64,000 bases of DNA from Norana najaformis (GCA_964023275.1 OZ029920.1:3463438-3527437), one strand, 5' to 3'; counted from the stretch's first letter, positions 1 through 10,290 are shown. Notes: generated by a model not told the origin, from the letters alone. Translations and numbers: made by a program.

Positions 1-149
1 TATACGAGTCATCTTGCGCTGTTTTGTTTAACTAATCCACTGACCTGTGATAGTTCGATTGCTAAAGCCGATCGTAGTCGACGTTTAGGAAGACTGGATG
101 TAAAAAATAAATATTTTTCTAACATAAAATATTGCTACAGTATAATAAA

Positions 150-310
150 CGATTTATAAAGCGAACGTATGGCCTCGACCATGCTCAATTTTCAATGAAA
201 TTATCGGGTGCGATCCTTCACCACCGGCGCCCGTTTTAATAGGTGACACGCTATTTACGGTTCCAGTATATGGACCGTGGAACCGCGAGATTGAGCCCTG
301 CAGGAACGGT
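150..310 (-). mobile_element. SINE S1 copy, minus strand, head missing
   Basis: Read on the minus strand this matches the body of the tRNA-headed S1 SINE seen at 3,806-4,045 and 32,052-32,257. Shared parts are a GCGCC box, the GGTGAAGGATC stretch and the ending in GAGGCCATACG. The tRNA-like head is not recognisable. Bases 1-150 before it and 310-440 after it show nothing I recognise. Confidence 0.6.
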
Positions 311-439
311 GTCCTAATCGGTATCCTTATGCACAGAGGCCCCGTGAAGCCGGTCACTGGGTCTTCTGCGCCCTCGGACAAAGGTCAAAATCTGCGTCCC
401 TACATACAAAGTCTAAGCTAACAAATTTTAAAATAAAGA

Positions 440-690
440 CGTGTAATTACTATTTTGCTCCGTCACTTTACGTCCACTGAGCCTTGCGCATATGGGACAA
501 CTGTTGCTCCGGCCAACCTCCCCCTACGACTCTGACTTTCTCGCGTGAAGGGCTTAGCTTCAAAGAACGATCGTACATAGGTCATAGGTCACCCATGCTC
601 ATCCTTAGCCAAATTGTTCAATTCTTGTGGATTCCAGCAGAGGTCGTTCATCCACGAACATCGAACTTCGCAGTAGCCCAAACACACGCT
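440..690 (+). mobile_element. LTR-like family L, 5' portion only
   Basis: It aligns by eye with 46,845-47,085, the start of the longest L copy. Shared blocks include CGCATATGGGACAA, ACATAGGTCATAGGTCA and TTCTTGTGGATTC. The TATA and polyadenylation half of the family is missing. A 99-codon open frame crosses it (484-783) but matches nothing and lies inside the repeat, so I do not call it a gene. Confidence 0.5.
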
Positions 691-894
691 TCGATGGGGA
701 TTTTTGCACGTTTGGGAGAATCGTCAAATTCTCTCGCTTTTTCTGTAATGAAAGGTGAGCAACCGGAAAAGCTGTTTTGTTAATTATCGCTGCTTAAATG
801 TCTGCTCTACAAGCCGCAAATAATATGTTCGTAACCGAAATAAAACTCTGTAGTATGCACAAACGTTCGCAAAATCACAACTGAAATTAATCTA

Positions 895-1350
895 GTATTA
901 GTAGTGTTCATTGTTTAACGACATCTTCTGGCTGGCAGGGCCATTGACGCCGACTATCTTCATATCAAACAATTAGATGATGCAATCTACTAGTAGTAGT
1001 TCCGCAGTTTAACGACAGCTTATGGCATCAAAGGCCGTTGCGGTCGTCCTCCTTCTTTATCTAGGGTTGGTTGGGGCAGGCAACGATCTACTAGACGAGA
1101 ACGAGTAATTTTATATCATCTTAAAATGCGAAATAAAGGTGTGTAAGCGTAGTCAAATATTTTCTATCTCATTGAGTGTTTAATTGCATCTTGTGGCTGC
1201 CAGAACCATTGACTCGTCCTCGTAATACTGTGAAAATTACTAGCAATTGTAGTTCCAATGCTTAACGATATCTTATGGCATTAAAGGCCGTTGACGTCGC
1301 CCTCCTACCTTGGGACTGGCGCCACACGACTAGAGACAGTGGTTTAGTTG
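895..1350 (+). repeat. Array of A and B modules
   Basis: A B-type hairpin core lies at about 915-960. An A module of the GACAGC subtype is at about 1,011-1,085, a B AAAGGTGTG site at 1,134, a further B core at about 1,180-1,215, and an A module of the GATATC subtype at 1,262-1,350. The A tails are degraded. No coding frame here looks like a known protein. Confidence 0.7.
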
Positions 1351-1369
1351 ACTTAATAGATTTGACGCC

Positions 1370-2035
1370 ATAGGGCATTTCAAAGGAAACTTTCAGTGTT
1401 TTAAAGGTGTAACAGAACCGTTTTAAGTATGGAGGAACCTTAGCACGAATTTCTAAATGCATAAGCATAAATTCGTAAGAAAGCGTGCTTAGCATAAATA
1501 TAAATGGGTAGGGGTTAATTAGTGGGCTGGTGAGTAGGCCTACAGTCCTATAAAAGACACGTTATAATTATATTCGCAACCTGCCATTTCTACCATCGAT
1601 ATGCTAACTATAGTCCTACACATAGAAGCCTATGAGTTCTACCTAAGCAGTTTAATGGCATATAGTATAAAAATAACTGCATTATTTACATTAAAAGTAA
1701 CATTGGGGATAAGGAAAGTGTACACGGCTACCCAGTAACAAATAAAAGTATTAGATGATATATTGTTACAGTTCGTAAAATGTTTTTCAGCATTGTCATA
1801 ATTAGCCTAAGTATGACACTGAAAATTAATAAACAGTTTAGCCTAAATTTGAGCGATTTTTCCCCGAAATAATTAAAAAAATTAATTAAGTTCGAATTAG
1901 TTTTTTATCGTTTTTTGGCTGTCTATATTAAGGTCAAATTATGCCACCGGTCAATTTCATAACCTCCCTGATTTAAAAAATACTCCTTACATTTCTAAAT
2001 GATAGTACATATATTTTAAATTATTTAGCGCGATT
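1370..2035 (+). repeat. Family G repeat, near full length
   Basis: A dispersed repeat of about 650 bp. It starts with AGGAAACTTTCAGTG, then TTTTAAAGGTGT, then blocks such as TGCTTAGCATAAATATAAAT and GGGGTTAATTAGTG, and ends in an AT-rich stretch near ATTTAAATTATTTAGC. Close relatives lie at 13,745-14,350 and 40,140-40,800, with shorter ones elsewhere. Ends, terminal repeats and coding capacity are not visible, so its class is unknown. Confidence 0.65.
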
Positions 2036-2039
2036 CGAA

Positions 2040-3085
2040 CTTACAAGTCAATAGTTTAGCATCTTCAAGTGCATCTTGAGGGCCGCCGCCTTTATTCCGG
2101 GTGGTGCCACTAAAGATAAAGATAAAGAGATAAAGGAGGAAGACGAAGACGATATATATATATAATATATATAAATAGTGTTTGTCGCCATTTACTGATT
2201 CATACTCAATAAAATAATCAGAAACTATGTATAGTCTTTATATATACCGTCTGAGTATATATATATTTGAAATAGTCGCACACCTTTATTTCGCTTTCTT
2301 CGAAGCTCTGCGCTCACAATTGCTTAGTTTAATGGCTGTCGAGCGGTCTTACAGTGTAATATATACGCATGGACTTAAGGTAACGTCAGTTCGATGTAAA
2401 TGGCTCTCATAGCCACCAGATGTCGTTAAAGATTGAAATTGCCAGGTGTTATAGATACCGTTAAGTGTTGCTCTTCTGCGATGTATTTCGTTTATATTCA
2501 ATTACCTTCGCCAATTGTAAGGTAAGATAAGGTAAAGTTGACGTAAAAAACCCTGATAGCTACATTATATATTTCTTGTTAAGTCGCGAGATTAATTCAA
2601 AGTTTACAACACCCTTTATTCGCTTTCTTTGATGCTATTTACTCTTCATTTTCGTTTTATCAAGGATAATCAAGCATCTTTTGAAATTTGAGTTAACGGC
2701 TCTTACGGCCACAAGAAGTCATTAAACATTGAATAATACTAAAAAATACTCAACTGTATTGGGTAGCTTTAAAACGTGTTACTCTTCTGCTATACATTAC
2801 ATTTACCCTCAGTTAACTCATTCACTGCCTTCAGTCAGGTAGTTCCAGTCCAAAGCCTAGAGAAAGGGGGAGACATTGCTATTCGTCTTTGTTATGGCAC
2901 AGCGTCGTTAAACACAAACAACCAGTCGTGGAATAACCTCATCCTGACAGAAATTGTGTGCATGGCTTCGGTGATGGTTGCTAAGAAAACTGAAAATAAA
3001 GCGATAAAGGCTAAGGACGAAGATAGTAATGATATTTGTTACAACAGAACGTCGTTAAACAGCAGCTACCCGTAGTAGACACCGT
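2040..3085 (-). repeat. Inverted block of A/B modules (block III, copy 1)
   Basis: All modules run on the minus strand. Reversed B cores (ACACCTTTATTTCGCTTTC) lie near 2,280 and 2,610, hairpin cores near 2,385-2,420, and two A2-type modules end at about 2,930 and 3,060 with GTCGTTAAAC. The block aligns in order with 30,480-31,430, so about 1 kb has been duplicated as a unit. A short (TA)n tract is at 2,152-2,176. The small open frames inside follow the repeat and are not genes. Confidence 0.7.
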
Positions 3086-3099
3086 CTAAACGCCGCGGC

Positions 3100-3660
3100 G
3101 GAGTTGATACTAACGTAGTAGTAGTAGTTCCTCAGATTAACGACAGCTTATGACATCAAAGACCGTTGCCGTCGCCCTCTTCTTTTATCCAGGCACTAGC
3201 GTTTGAACGAGAACCAGTTTATAGCGTTTGAAAATGAGATTTAGAGGTGTATAAACATAGTCTTCTATTTTATATCATATTTAGAATTTATCAACTTATG
3301 GCTGCAAGGGCCGTTGACGTCGATTTCATATTGCTTGAAATACCTTAAACCAATTAAGAGATTGAACGAAAACGACCTTATTTATAACACTTTGAAACAC
3401 GATTTAAAGGTGTCTAATCTAGCTTAATATTTTGCATGATGGTGCGTGTTTAGTGACATTTTGTGGCAGCCAAGTTCTTAGACGTAAACCTAACTTCATT
3501 TGCGGTGGATAAGTTTACAAAAGGTTAGGGGCATGTCAACAAATCCGTAATTAACGTCGCAGATTCATGTGACCACTGATTTTTGACATATTTCGACTGT
3601 AAAGTTTTCTTATCAACCATCATCGAAGCCATGCACACAATTTCTACCAGTATGAGGCTT
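3100..3660 (+). repeat. A and B modules
   Basis: An A module (GACAGC subtype with partner GCCGTCG) lies at about 3,130-3,205. B sites follow at about 3,244 and 3,411, each with a degraded downstream core. The section 3,480-3,660 recurs at 6,590-6,690, 7,800-7,990 and 21,840-21,890, with the phrase GGGGCATGTCA and a CCATCATCGAAGCCATG stretch. No gene is seen. Confidence 0.6.
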
Positions 3661-3669
3661 TTGGATGAT

Positions 3670-4145
3670 TGGTGAGTAGTTGCAGCTTAACGACTCTGTA
3701 CCATAACAAAGAATATAGACCTTCGCCATTCTCATTCATCCAGGCATCTACTGGTACCACCCGACTAAAGGCAGTGGCGGAGTTTAACACAAGTGAGTGT
3801 AGTACTGCCTTGGTTAGCTCAATGGTTAAAGTTTACATCGAAGCGCTCTATGCGAGAGTATGCCGATTCGCATACCGATAGTGGTCATATTTAAGATATT
3901 TGAATTTCGAGCTAGCATGGTCCTTATACGAGGATTTTAAATGGTGTGGCGCCCATTCAAACGGGCAGCGGTGATGAAGGATCTTACCGGATTAACTCAT
4001 TGCAGAATGAGCTGGGCTGAGGCCATACGTTTGCTATAGAAAACTTGTACATACATTAAATTTGTTTCTGTTGAACGACGCTGTGTTATAACAAAGATGA
4101 TTTTCGTCGCCCTCCTCCTTTATCTGGACGAGTTGTAAAGATATG
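3670..4145 (+). mobile_element. Composite A3 module - SINE S1 - A2 module
   Basis: A variant A module (A3, CGACTCTG start) occupies 3,685-3,790. SINE S1 follows at 3,806-4,045, then an A2 module from about 4,072. The S1 head looks like a tRNA promoter: an A-box-like TGGTTAGCTCAATGG at 3,811-3,825 and a B-box-like GATTCGCATACC near 3,865. The body has GGCGCCCATTCAAACGGGC. The same order recurs near 6.7, 31.9, 42.9 and 49.1 kb, so the three parts probably travelled or were duplicated together. The tRNA-like head has no convincing cloverleaf. Confidence 0.65.
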
Positions 4146-4149
4146 AGCG

Positions 4150-4640
4150 AAGAGTGTTGCCTTCTCCTTTAGTTCTCTAGTATTTCAAACAGATTCAATT
4201 CCTTCATTGAGAATTCTATGGCCATACATTCACCTGCTTTTGCAAAACATGTCTACCATTAAGCAGAAGATTTAGCAATTTTAAGTCGTCTTTTTTCTAC
4301 TTTCACTCATGTTTAGGCGACTTTTTCTCCCATGTTTTCCCATCTTAACATTCTTCGTAAATACGTAACATTTTGGTAATACTGAACATATAATACTAAA
4401 TAATGTTATTACTACAGTCAACGCCGCTTAAGGTAATACCTTCGGAACTGCCTTGAACCTATGCACTTAACCGACTTACGCACATAAGAGATGTACATAT
4501 GTACTGTGCTAAATTGGCTAACTGCACTGCTACATGTACTTAATAACAGAGATGGAGCCAACTTACTATAATGCCTTCAGAAACAATTCAGTTAAGTCAG
4601 AAGTGTAAGTGACAAATAAACTGTACGTGAAGGTGAAGTC
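4150..4640. repeat. Family F fragment, then unassigned sequence
   Basis: 4,150-4,275 resembles the family F section also seen at 43,925-44,100 (GAGAATTCTATGG and the Ctagtt-rich surroundings). 4,280-4,390 is pyrimidine-rich and similar in style to 44,095-44,170. I see nothing identifiable at 4,390-4,640. Confidence 0.4.
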
Positions 4641-4929
4641 CAGGTTCTAACGACAGCGGAAAGAAATGTTTCTGATACTAATTGCACACTCTGGAATGTC
4701 TACCGGAAACAGTATTACGTCACCCGCTGACACGGACAACAGCGCAGAGCTCTAAGACAGACCACGTGACAGCCTGAGTCGTTTGCTGTCCGGGACGCGT
4801 ATTCTTAGACCATACAGTGCTAGAACTACAATACTATGTCGACCAATAGAATTCGAGTTATTAATAGTGTGACCTACTTTAGGTTTATTGCTGTCCCTCA
4901 AACTGCCTCGTTTTAAATTTAACAATAAA

Positions 4930-4960
<31 letters not shown>

Positions 4961-5905
4961 GTAGTAGTAGTAGTGGTAGCAGTGGTGGTAATAGTAGTAG
5001 TAGTAACTTCCAATGTGCCGATGTTTAACGCACAAGGCATAATAATAATTAGTAACTCCCTCAAACTGCCTCGTTTTAATGATAAATAATATTAGTAACT
5101 TCCAATGCGCCGATGTCTAACGCACAAGGCATCAACCCATGGTGTGCCAAAACCAAGCCACACTCAGGTCAATATCCAGAAGGTCAGTCCACAAGACAGA
5201 AATGTGGGCGGACAGGTAACTTTTAAGCTGAGAACGAAATGAAATCTTATTAGCAGAAAAATGTTAAGTGGACTGGAACTGCATAGCTAGCTCATTCGCT
5301 GTTTGTGCAGGAGCTAACCACAACGGAGATGCTAAGATATCATGCTTCAGCTTCTTTAAATTAATTTTATGCCAAGGACGAAATTTTTCAGGCAACCATT
5401 CGAAACCAGCGCCCTTGGTCGCCATTTTCGCCTAAGCTAGGTCACGCTATTTTTGGTCGACATAACCTGGTATTCCTATTGGTCGACATAGTATTGTATG
5501 GTCTAAGAATACGCGTCCGGGATCGAACTGGGGGTGGCAGGATCAACTGTTGGCGCCATATATCGCTGGTAAGGGACGACATTGCATAGACTGCCAGATA
5601 GTTCTCAGTTGTCTATGCAATTGAGCGGCGTTCATATACACAGAGGAACGCATTACGTGCCGGTAGTCGGCTATGAACATAAACGAATTATGCCCTTGTG
5701 CTATATGCTAATACACAGAGTTGTCTTCCATTCAGATACCCCGTATTAAAACGGGACCGGCCAGCTTCTGTGCACATGAGCGAATTATGCACTAAATCCG
5801 TTATGCACTTCAAACTGTGTATAAAACCATGACTGAGAGGCGGCCTTACTGAGACCTGCAACATTTTACATGGACTCGAGAATAAAGACCAGCAAACCTT
5901 ATCCA
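4640..5905 (+). mobile_element. LTR-like family L, interrupted by a DNA transposon
   Basis: The two flanks, 4,640-4,795 and 5,523-5,905, join into one L copy that follows 47,075-47,600. The 3' part has a TATA-like GTGTATAAAACC near 5,818, then ACTGAGACCTGCAA, then an AATAAA signal near 5,881 and AGCAAACC. A TATA box and a polyadenylation signal about 60 bp apart are what an LTR promoter and R region look like. No internal gag-pol is present, so it would be a solo LTR or an unrelated promoter-bearing repeat. Exact termini are not resolved. Confidence 0.55.
4796..5515. mobile_element. 720-bp non-autonomous DNA transposon with long TIRs
   Basis: The ends are inverted repeats beginning CGCGTATTCTTAGACCATAC. 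The match continues with ACTATGTCGACCAATAG and a further GTGACCTA block further in, so the arms extend about 80 bp with gaps. A perfect 7-bp duplication TCCGGGA flanks it (4,789-4,795 and 5,516-5,522). The related L copy at 47,160-47,200 lacks the insert, which gives a paralogous empty site. The interior holds (TAAA)n, (TAA)n and (TAG)n tracts at 4,925-5,005 and a repeated segment ending CGCACAAGGCAT. No open frame is present. I do not assign a superfamily. Confidence 0.8.
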
Positions 5906-6260
5906 GATTGACATCTTATTTGAATTTTATTTTATTAAAAGCGCTTGAAACCCGCGCACGTTCATTAAATCTGTATTTGAGGCGCGGATCTGTTGGCTCT
6001 CAAGGCCATAGGAAACGGTGGTAGACAGTGAAAAACTAGCGATCGATTCTAAGAGTTTAACGACATCTTGTGGCATCAAAGGCCGTTTTCGTCGAATAAA
6101 TAAGATATTCGATCGTTAAAACAGTTTGCATAAAAATTAGCAACATAATTATAACATTGGTAACGAGGGATTTAAAGGTGTCTAAACTTAACCTAATATT
6201 TCGTGTACTATCGAGGGTTTAACGACATCTTGTGACTGACATAGCTGTTTATTGTTAACC
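5905..6260 (+). repeat. Family H repeat with A/B-like cores
   Basis: Family H begins with TTTTATTTTATTAAAAGC and a degraded copy of its phrase AGTTCAGTAAATCTGAATC, then GAGGCGCGGATC, then a hairpin core at about 6,060-6,095 and a B site at 6,173. It follows L here as it also does at 32.6, 47.6 and 63.6 kb, so L plus H is a recurrent unit. Confidence 0.6.
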
Positions 6261-6700
6261 TTAAGATACTATGTTACCGCCTTGTGTTTTAGGGTATGAA
6301 AGAAAACGAGATAAAAAAGCGTCGGAAAAAAGACTCATATTTGACTCTCCTACCAAAAGCTCTCTCTTCGACATCATTCCGACATCTTTTCTGAAAGAAT
6401 GTTTGCTTGCGGGATCCTTCCCATGCCATTTCGCTCAGGGAATCTCTGAATGAACTATCGATTGATCGAAAACGAAGCTATTTATAACGACTGATAACGC
6501 GATTTCAAGGTGTCTGAACGTAGCCTAATATTTTATATACTGTTGGGTGTTCACTGACATCTTGTGGCTGCCAGGGTCGTCGATGTGTTCCTTCCCTCAT
6601 TAGTCGATCTAGAAATTTACAAAGGACAAGGGACATGTCAGCAAAACCGTACTTAAAATCGCAGATTCTTGTGACCACTGATTTTGATGAAACCGTAGTA
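6260..6700 (+). other. Unassigned sequence with one B site
   Basis: 6,270-6,480 shows no repeat or protein I recognise; a 60-codon frame there has no family features. A B site is at about 6,505, with its hairpin core near 6,555. From 6,590 the GGACATGTCAGCAAA phrase found in several other places returns. Confidence 0.4.
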
Positions 6701-6704
6701 GTTT

Positions 6705-7170
6705 CCAAGATCTAACGATATCTTATGGCATCAAAGGCCGTTGACGTTGCCCTCCTCCTTTATCCAGACTTTGGACTGGCACAACCCGACTAAAGGCAGT
6801 GGCTGAGTTTAGACCGGCGAGAGGGTAGTACTGGCCTCATTAGCTACATTGGTTGAAGCCTACGTGCGTGAGGATGTCGGCTCACATACCGTTTTGGCTT
6901 ATTTCAGATACTTGAATCTCGGGCTAGCACGGTTCGTGCACGGCAAGTTAAATGGCGTGGCGCCCATTCATACGGGTAGAAGTGTGTAGGATCTCACCAG
7001 ATCAATTCATTGCAAAATGAAAATGGTCGAGGGAATACGGTTGCCATAGAAAAACGTGTGCATAAACATTTAATTTCTTTTTAACCACGCTGGGACGTAA
7101 CAAAACGATGAATAGCGCCGTCTCCTTTATCCAGGGTTCGGACTGGCAACTCCAGACTACAGGCAATGGA
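6705..7170 (+). mobile_element. Composite A1 module - SINE S1 - A2 module
   Basis: The A1 module (GATATC variant) is at about 6,713-6,812, SINE S1 at about 6,825-7,060 and a degraded A2 core from about 7,078. The S1 B-box region is weaker than in the 32-kb copy. The layout matches 3,670-4,145. Confidence 0.6.
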
Positions 7171-8035
7171 TGAATTGACTGTCAAAAAAGAGCAAGGATA
7201 TCAAATGCAGCTGAGTATGTTTTTATTATACAGTGTTTAATGACATCTTGTGGACGCCAGGCTGCCTCTCTGTCCTGTTGACTGAACTTCAGACTATTGA
7301 CTTGATGCAGCTTGGCTTTGGCTGTTGTTGTTATCATTATCATATGGGCGTGAACTTTGATCTCATATTTCCTTACAAGATGAGGTGGATTTAATGGTGT
7401 CAATTGAACGAAACGAGGAGTTTATAGCATCTGAAAATCAGATTTCGGGGTGTGTAAACGTAGTCTATTTTTTCCTATTGAGTATTTAATCACATCTTAT
7501 GGCTGCAGGAGCCGTTGATGTCGACTTCACATTGATTCAGAACCGGGTAAATAACCATCTAGGGATTGTAGTAGTTCCTCAGTTTAACGACAGCTTATGG
7601 TATGAAAGGCCGTTACCGTCGCCCCCTCTTTTATCCAGGCTTGGGACTGGCACTACCCCGAAACAAGGCAGTGGCGGAGTTATTTAGGGATTGAATGAAA
7701 ACGAGATTATTTAAAGTGTTTTAAAACACGAGTTCAAGGTGTCTAACCGTAGCCTAATATTTTGCGTGTTATTGGGTACATACCTGCATTTTGTGGCTGC
7801 CAGGACCATCGACGTACACCCGACGTCATTAAAGGATCGACAAGTTTACAAAGGGTAAGGGGCATGTCTGTAAATCAGCACTTAACGTCGCAGTTGTTTT
7901 AGTGACCACTGATTTTTATGACCTAATTTTACTGTATAGGGGTTTAATACATCACCACCATCATCAAAGCCATCCACACAGCTTCTATCAGTATGGAGTA
8001 ATTCGACGATTGTTCAGTAGTTTTAACTTAACGAC
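7170..8035 (+). repeat. B modules and one A module
   Basis: B-type AGGTGT sites lie at about 7,446 and 7,735, with degraded cores near 7,230 and 7,490. A well-kept A module (GACAGC subtype) is at about 7,580-7,681. The stretch 7,800-8,035 repeats 3,480-3,690. A His-rich short frame near 7,950 is only the translated CATCATC repeat. Confidence 0.6.
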
Positions 8036-8039
8036 TCTT

Positions 8040-8246
8040 GCCAAAGATACCAAATATACTTTGTTCAAATTCCGTTCGAAAATTAAATATCGTTTTTATT
8101 ATAATTTTCGTTCAGTGTGTATGATTTTCGTTCTATTTCAGTTTTCGTTCGTAAAATAATTTCAGATAGCGGTACAGTTATTCTTAGCGGAATTCAGTAT
8201 TTTCAGTTTTGATTTTACACAAGGTTAATGAAAATATCACTGATGC
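8040..8246. mobile_element. Possible hAT-related remnant
   Basis: On the minus strand the stretch holds several GAACGAAAA and ACTGAAA words, like the ends of the hAT element at 53.2-55.9 kb. One edge reads CAGTGATATTTTC on the minus strand, which suits a hAT terminus. It interrupts an A3 module after CGACTCT. No convincing 8-bp duplication is visible, so this is tentative. Confidence 0.3.
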
Positions 8247-8249
8247 AGG

Positions 8250-8603
8250 GCAGATTTGGTTGTATACGGTGTGCTATAGGGTGTAGCATGGTAAGTTAGA
8301 TGAGGGTAGGGCTATGTAGGCCTAATCACCCTTCTCAAACAGCCATTTGTCATCAACAGTTCTCAGAGATGTTATCGTCTTCATCGGAGACGTATAAACT
8401 CCGACTGTCTTGTCCAGCGCAGAATAGAAAGCCAAGTCTTGCGATCGTCGTCTTAATCACGGGCGCTTAATCAACGATTAAGCGGGTGGAGTTAATCACG
8501 GTCCCTAGACAGTCTGTTTACGAAGGAAACTGTAGAGAACTTGCGAACTTAGCAACAGAAGTCGATATTATAACTGTTAGCATGAACGCACATTTTAAAT
8601 GCT
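8250..8603 (+). repeat. Family T repeat
   Basis: A dispersed repeat with the phrases GTAGGCCTAATC, AAAGCCAAGTCTTGCGATCG, GTGGAGTTAATCACGG and CTGTAGAGAACTTGC. Other copies are at 16,155-16,480, 20,570-20,810 and 24,415-24,660. Inside it, 8,464-8,484 is a perfect inverted repeat (see its own entry). No coding frame is recognised. Confidence 0.6.
8464..8484. repeat. Perfect 9-bp inverted repeat with 3-bp spacer
   Basis: CGCTTAATC, AAC, GATTAAGCG. The related T copy near 16,310 keeps only part of the symmetry (GCGTAATCATCAATTAAGC). It contains TTAATC words of the kind bound by some homeodomains, which is only suggestive. Confidence 0.6.
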
Positions 8604-9191
8604 TAACAGCTCAGCTGTTAAGCATGTAAAGACAAGGATCGGCAAGGCTGCATCAGTTTTTCAGAAAATGAGGACAGTATGGAGATCGGGAGCGTTGAGA
8701 AGAGATGCAAAGATACAGTTGTACTCAACATTGGTGTTGCCTGTGGTGTTATATGCGAGTGAGACTTGGAAGACAACGGTGAAGACAACAAAACAACTGA
8801 ATGTCTTTCATAGGAGGTGCCTACGATCCATACTGGGCATCTCATGGAGGGACCACGTCAGAAATGAGGAGGTGCTGAGGATGGCGGGAACGCAGGATCT
8901 TGAATATATCATCGCGGGGAGAAGAGGAAGGTTAGCCGGACACATTCTTAGACTACCGAAGGAGAGAATTGCGAGGACGGCGATGGATTGGTACCGGAGG
9001 GTGGAAGACGTAAAAGGGGACGGCCGAGAAACACTTGGAGGCGAGCTTTCAAGGGAGATCTAGAGCGGATGGGATTGGACTGGGACGAGGCGATGGTGAT
9101 GGCTGGTGAACGCGTGGAATGGCGAAGGCTTGTCGACCAATGCTCCGATTGGAACGGGAGGATCTAAGTCTAAGTAAGTCTAACAGCTCAG
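8604..9191 (+). mobile_element. 5'-truncated LINE insertion with 11-bp target-site duplication
   Basis: TAACAGCTCAG occurs at 8,604-8,614 and again at 9,181-9,191, bracketing a reverse-transcriptase C-terminal region and a short TAAGTC-type 3' tail (9,165-9,180). The T repeat copy at 16,455-16,480 reads straight through the same site without the insert. Such flanks are what target-primed reverse transcription leaves. The insert is in the plus orientation. Confidence 0.85.
8616..9167 (+). pseudogene. LINE reverse-transcriptase C-terminal fragment, one frameshift
   Basis: The reading frame carries signatures of the RT thumb and C-terminal region of non-LTR retrotransposons: RIGKAASVFQKM, VLYASETWKTT, FHRRCLRSILGISW, and later GRRGRLAGHILRLP. 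The catalytic YxDD core is not included because the copy is 5'-truncated. Near 9,011-9,020, at an A4G4 run, the frame must shift by one base; the other frame then gives GRPRNTWRRAF, DWDEAMVMA and a natural stop at 9,165-9,167. It cannot encode an active enzyme. Confidence 0.85.
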
Positions 9192-9199
9192 CAGTAGAA

Positions 9200-9936
9200 A
9201 CTTAGCAGACAGCATGTAGTAGTTCAAGTTTCAAGCGACCTTACCTTACACGTAATATTTGTTGAGGTATAACTTGTGATCAGCAGTAGTTTCCACTGTT
9301 ATGGCTTATGGCTGTCAGGGACGTTGACGTCGCCCTTGCCTTACCTTAAAATTGGCGAAAGTAACTGACTGTAAATGAAATACATCGCACAAGTCTAACA
9401 CATTACGTATTTTATACAGCTGATTATTTCAGTCTTTAATGACATCTAGTGTCAGAGCCGTTGACGCCGACCTTAATTTACATCAAACAAATGAATAGCA
9501 GCAGTTCCTCAGTTTAACGACAGCTTATGGCATCAAAGGTCGTTGTCGTCGCCCTCCTCCTTTATCCAGGCTTGGGACTGGCACTAACCCACACAAGGCA
9601 GCGGCGAAGTTACAAATGAACATAATCGTAATATTGCTATATATAGCGTCGAAGAAGGCGAAATAAAGGTGTGCCACATTTCGAAATAAGATCACGACTA
9701 TGTGATTTTTTATTTCACACCTCATAGTGACATAAATGATGATATATAAAGTTTTACACGAATTTTGTGGTTGAAGGGCCGTTGATATCGAACTTACGTG
9801 TGATTTTTGGTGAGCAATAACTAACGATTAGTAGTAGTTTCCTATGTTTAACGACATCTTACAGCTGCCAGTGTCGTTGATGTCGACCTTACTTTATCTT
9901 ACCTTACCTAGTATTCCTACTCAATCTACCAATTGA

Positions 9937-9940
<4 letters not shown>
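9200..9940 (+). repeat. A and B modules
   Basis: Degraded hairpin cores lie near 9,300 and 9,440. A good A module (GACAGC subtype) is at about 9,509-9,612. A B promoter-like site is at 9,640-9,670 and another core at about 9,850-9,885. No gene is seen. Confidence 0.65.
9640..9673 (+). promoter_or_regulatory. B-type TATA plus AAAGGTGTG, 25-bp spacing
   Basis: TATATAG starts at 9,640 and AAAGGTGT starts at 9,665, exactly 25 bp apart. The spacer is of the CGTCGAAGAA type, which differs from the CCTGAAAATG type in other B copies, yet the spacing is the same. A TATA box at this distance fits a start site inside or just after AAAGGTGT. No transcript is known. Confidence 0.45.

Positions 9941-10030
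<90 letters not shown>
9941..10030. repeat. (TA)n microsatellite, 90 bp
   Basis: An uninterrupted TA dinucleotide run of 45 units. Confidence 0.98.
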
Positions 10031-10031
<1 letters not shown>

Positions 10032-10039
10032 CAGTCGAA

Positions 10040-10290
10040 ATTTCACCAGTCTTGGCTCTTTTTAAACACCTTTAAATCGCTTTATGCGACGTTATTAAAG
10101 GCTCGTAAATAGCACGGAAAGATTATTCCATCACAAGGGAAGTTCGAATAAAATTAAGCTGACAGCGACAGGATGACATTAAGCGCTGAATACAATAATA
10201 ACCACAAGGAGAGCTTCAGCCTTTATTGAATGTATTGGTGGATGTTGTTATAACCCACATTTTTTTGTTCAGTTCCAAAACTCTTGTGAG
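10040..10290 (-). repeat. Reversed B site and unassigned sequence
   Basis: AACACCTTTAAATCGC at about 10,066-10,081 is a B core read on the minus strand, with TTATTAAAGGCTCG in the place of the TATA region. A second, similar copy is near 12,215. The rest to 10,290 is not recognised. Confidence 0.5.

Noticed and set aside
7902..8159. Histidine-rich protein
   Set aside because: The His run is a CATCATC stretch found in several non-coding repeats here.
9661..9673. T-box transcription-factor site (AGGTGTG)
   Set aside because: The half-site resembles AGGTGTGA, but most copies read AGGTGTCT, so the factor link is weak.
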